Below, one piece after another: positions 63,215-64,000 of a stretch of DNA of 64,000 nt. Origin of the DNA: Halopenitus persicus (GTDB lineage: Archaea; Halobacteriota; Halobacteria; Halobacteriales; Haloferacaceae); NCBI RefSeq assembly GCF_900107205.1, contig NZ_FNPC01000004.1, positions 62,001 to 126,000 of the forward strand, written 5' to 3'. A model generated the notes under the pieces. It searched no databases, was not told the DNA's origin, and saw only the letters and a list, made by a program, of their open reading frames with translations. The first letter of the stretch is position 1. Every line of letters starts with the position of its first letter. The translations under genes and the position numbers were made by a program.

Positions 63215-64000
63215 ATGACACGGCCCACCCGCCAGCGGGAGCACGACCGGCAGCGCACGCGACATGGCGATGAACGAACGGCCGAGGAGGAGGAGGACGG
63301 GACGAGCGCGGACGCGGACGAGGTGGTCGCCGAGGACGTCGACGTCGACGACCTCGAGCCCGAGGAACTGACGCGGACGGCCGACGGCGAGCTGATACAC
63401 GAGGAGACCGGTCTCATCATCGAGGAGGAACAGATCGATCCCGGGCCGGAATGGCGGGCGTTCAACCACTCCGAGCGGCAGGAGAAGTCGCGCGTGGGCG
63501 CGCCGACCACGCAGACGATGCACGACAAGGGGCTGACGACGACGATCGACTGGAAGGACAAGGACGCCTACGGCCGGTCGATCTCGTCGAAGAAGCGCTC
63601 GCAGATGCATCGGCTGCGCAAATGGCAGGAGCGCATCCGGACGAAGGACGCGGGCGAGCGGAACCTCCAGTTCGCGCTCTCGGAGATCGACCGGATGGCC
63701 TCGGCGCTGGGCGTCCCCCGCTCGGTCCGGGAGGTCGCCTCGGTGATGTACCGGCGTGCGCTGAAGGAGGACCTCATCCGGGGCCGGTCGATCGAGGGCG
63801 TCGCCACCTCGACGCTCTATGCGGCCTGTCGGAAGGAGGGCATTCCGCGCTCCCTCGAGGAGATCTCGGACGTCTCCCGCGTCGAGCGCAAGGAGATCGG
63901 TCGGACCTATCGGTACATCTCCCAGGAACTGGGCCTCGAGATGAAGCCGGTCGACCCGAAGAAGTACGTCCCGCGGTTCTGTTCGGAGCTCGAGCTGTCC
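63215..64000 (+). CDS. tfb: Transcription initiation factor IIB paralogue, no zinc-ribbon cysteines (3' end beyond window)
   Basis: A partial frame, 262 codons to the window edge. It begins [20 protein letters not shown], then a very acidic stretch ([20 protein letters not shown]). The B-linker is normal ([20 protein letters not shown]), and the first cyclin fold and the start of the second are intact ([19 protein letters not shown]). At the place of the zinc ribbon there is no cysteine at all ([17 protein letters not shown]). The first Cys occurs far downstream. It should bind TBP-DNA but may contact RNA polymerase differently. Confidence 0.9.
   Translation, partial: MTRPTRQREHDRQRTRHGDERTAEEEEDGTSADADEVVAEDVDVDDLEPEELTRTADGELIHEETGLIIEEEQIDPGPEWRAFNHSERQEKSRVGAPTTQTMHDKGLTTTIDWKDKDAYGRSISSKKRSQMHRLRKWQERIRTKDAGERNLQFALSEIDRMASALGVPRSVREVASVMYRRALKEDLIRGRSIEGVATSTLYAACRKEGIPRSLEEISDVSRVERKEIGRTYRYISQELGLEMKPVDPKKYVPRFCSELELS

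Overview
The window is a stretch of chromosome from an extreme halophilic archaeon (class Halobacteria). Several things point to a Halorubrum-like member of the Haloferacales, but the genus is inference. The DNA is GC-rich, the proteins are strongly acidic, and many genes start at or a few bases after the expected transcription start. There are two TFB (TFIIB) genes, a thermosome, an archaellum (arl) locus and archaeal-type ribosomal and translation genes. About 60 genes can be supported, nearly all intact and tightly packed.

Layout. 1-9.5 kb holds housekeeping genes: a winged-helix regulator, a HAD phosphatase, an AglD-like glycosyltransferase, a DUF84/YjjX NTP phosphatase, a BtuF-like protein, TFB, a DUF192 protein, a LeuA/CimA enzyme, and tRNA-Ser(CGA). 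9.7-14.3 kb holds a MinD-type ATPase with a coupled partner, membrane and cyclodeaminase genes, a frameshifted small gene, tRNA-Arg(CCG) and a membrane-anchored 2Fe-2S ferredoxin. 14.6-17.1 kb holds a thermosome subunit and a KH protein. 17.2-26.7 kb is the archaellum locus on the minus strand: two archaellins, a locus-specific protein, a fused ArlC/E/D, then ArlF, G, H, I and J. 27-31 kb holds a CBS/CNNM transporter, a flavin disulfide reductase and a PfkB kinase.

31.0-40.1 kb is the unusual part. An AT-richer island lies inside the 3' part of mutL. The minus-strand mutL gene has a GC-rich N-terminal half but an AT-richer, foreign-looking C-terminal half ending at 37901. The displaced, GC-rich native C-terminal piece of mutL lies at 31017-31493, on the far side of the island. 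Between them sits a 1673-residue protein combining a zinc finger, DUF4011, an SF1 helicase, a Vsr/DUF559-type nuclease and DUF3320. This architecture matches the single-gene Hhe antiphage system. A 929-bp IS5-family element with intact ends and an 8-bp target duplication is inserted 18 bp upstream of this gene's start codon. Its own transposase carries one in-frame amber stop. The island therefore looks like an acquired defence gene that was later separated from its promoter.

40.4-50.5 kb holds an HTH regulator and a tightly overlapping type IV pilus-like operon: secretion ATPase, membrane platform and five small proteins with pilin-like N-termini. 50.7-55 kb holds the cobalamin-binding part of methylmalonyl-CoA mutase with MeaB, an alpha/beta hydrolase, and a thiolase/DUF35 pair. 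55.1-57.6 kb is the conserved L44e-S27e-aIF2alpha-Nop10-PAC2 operon. 57.6-64 kb holds PEP synthase, pyrophosphatase, a PadR regulator, RNase HI with its companion gene, and the start of a second TFB that lacks the zinc-ribbon cysteines. No CRISPR array and no rRNA gene were seen.
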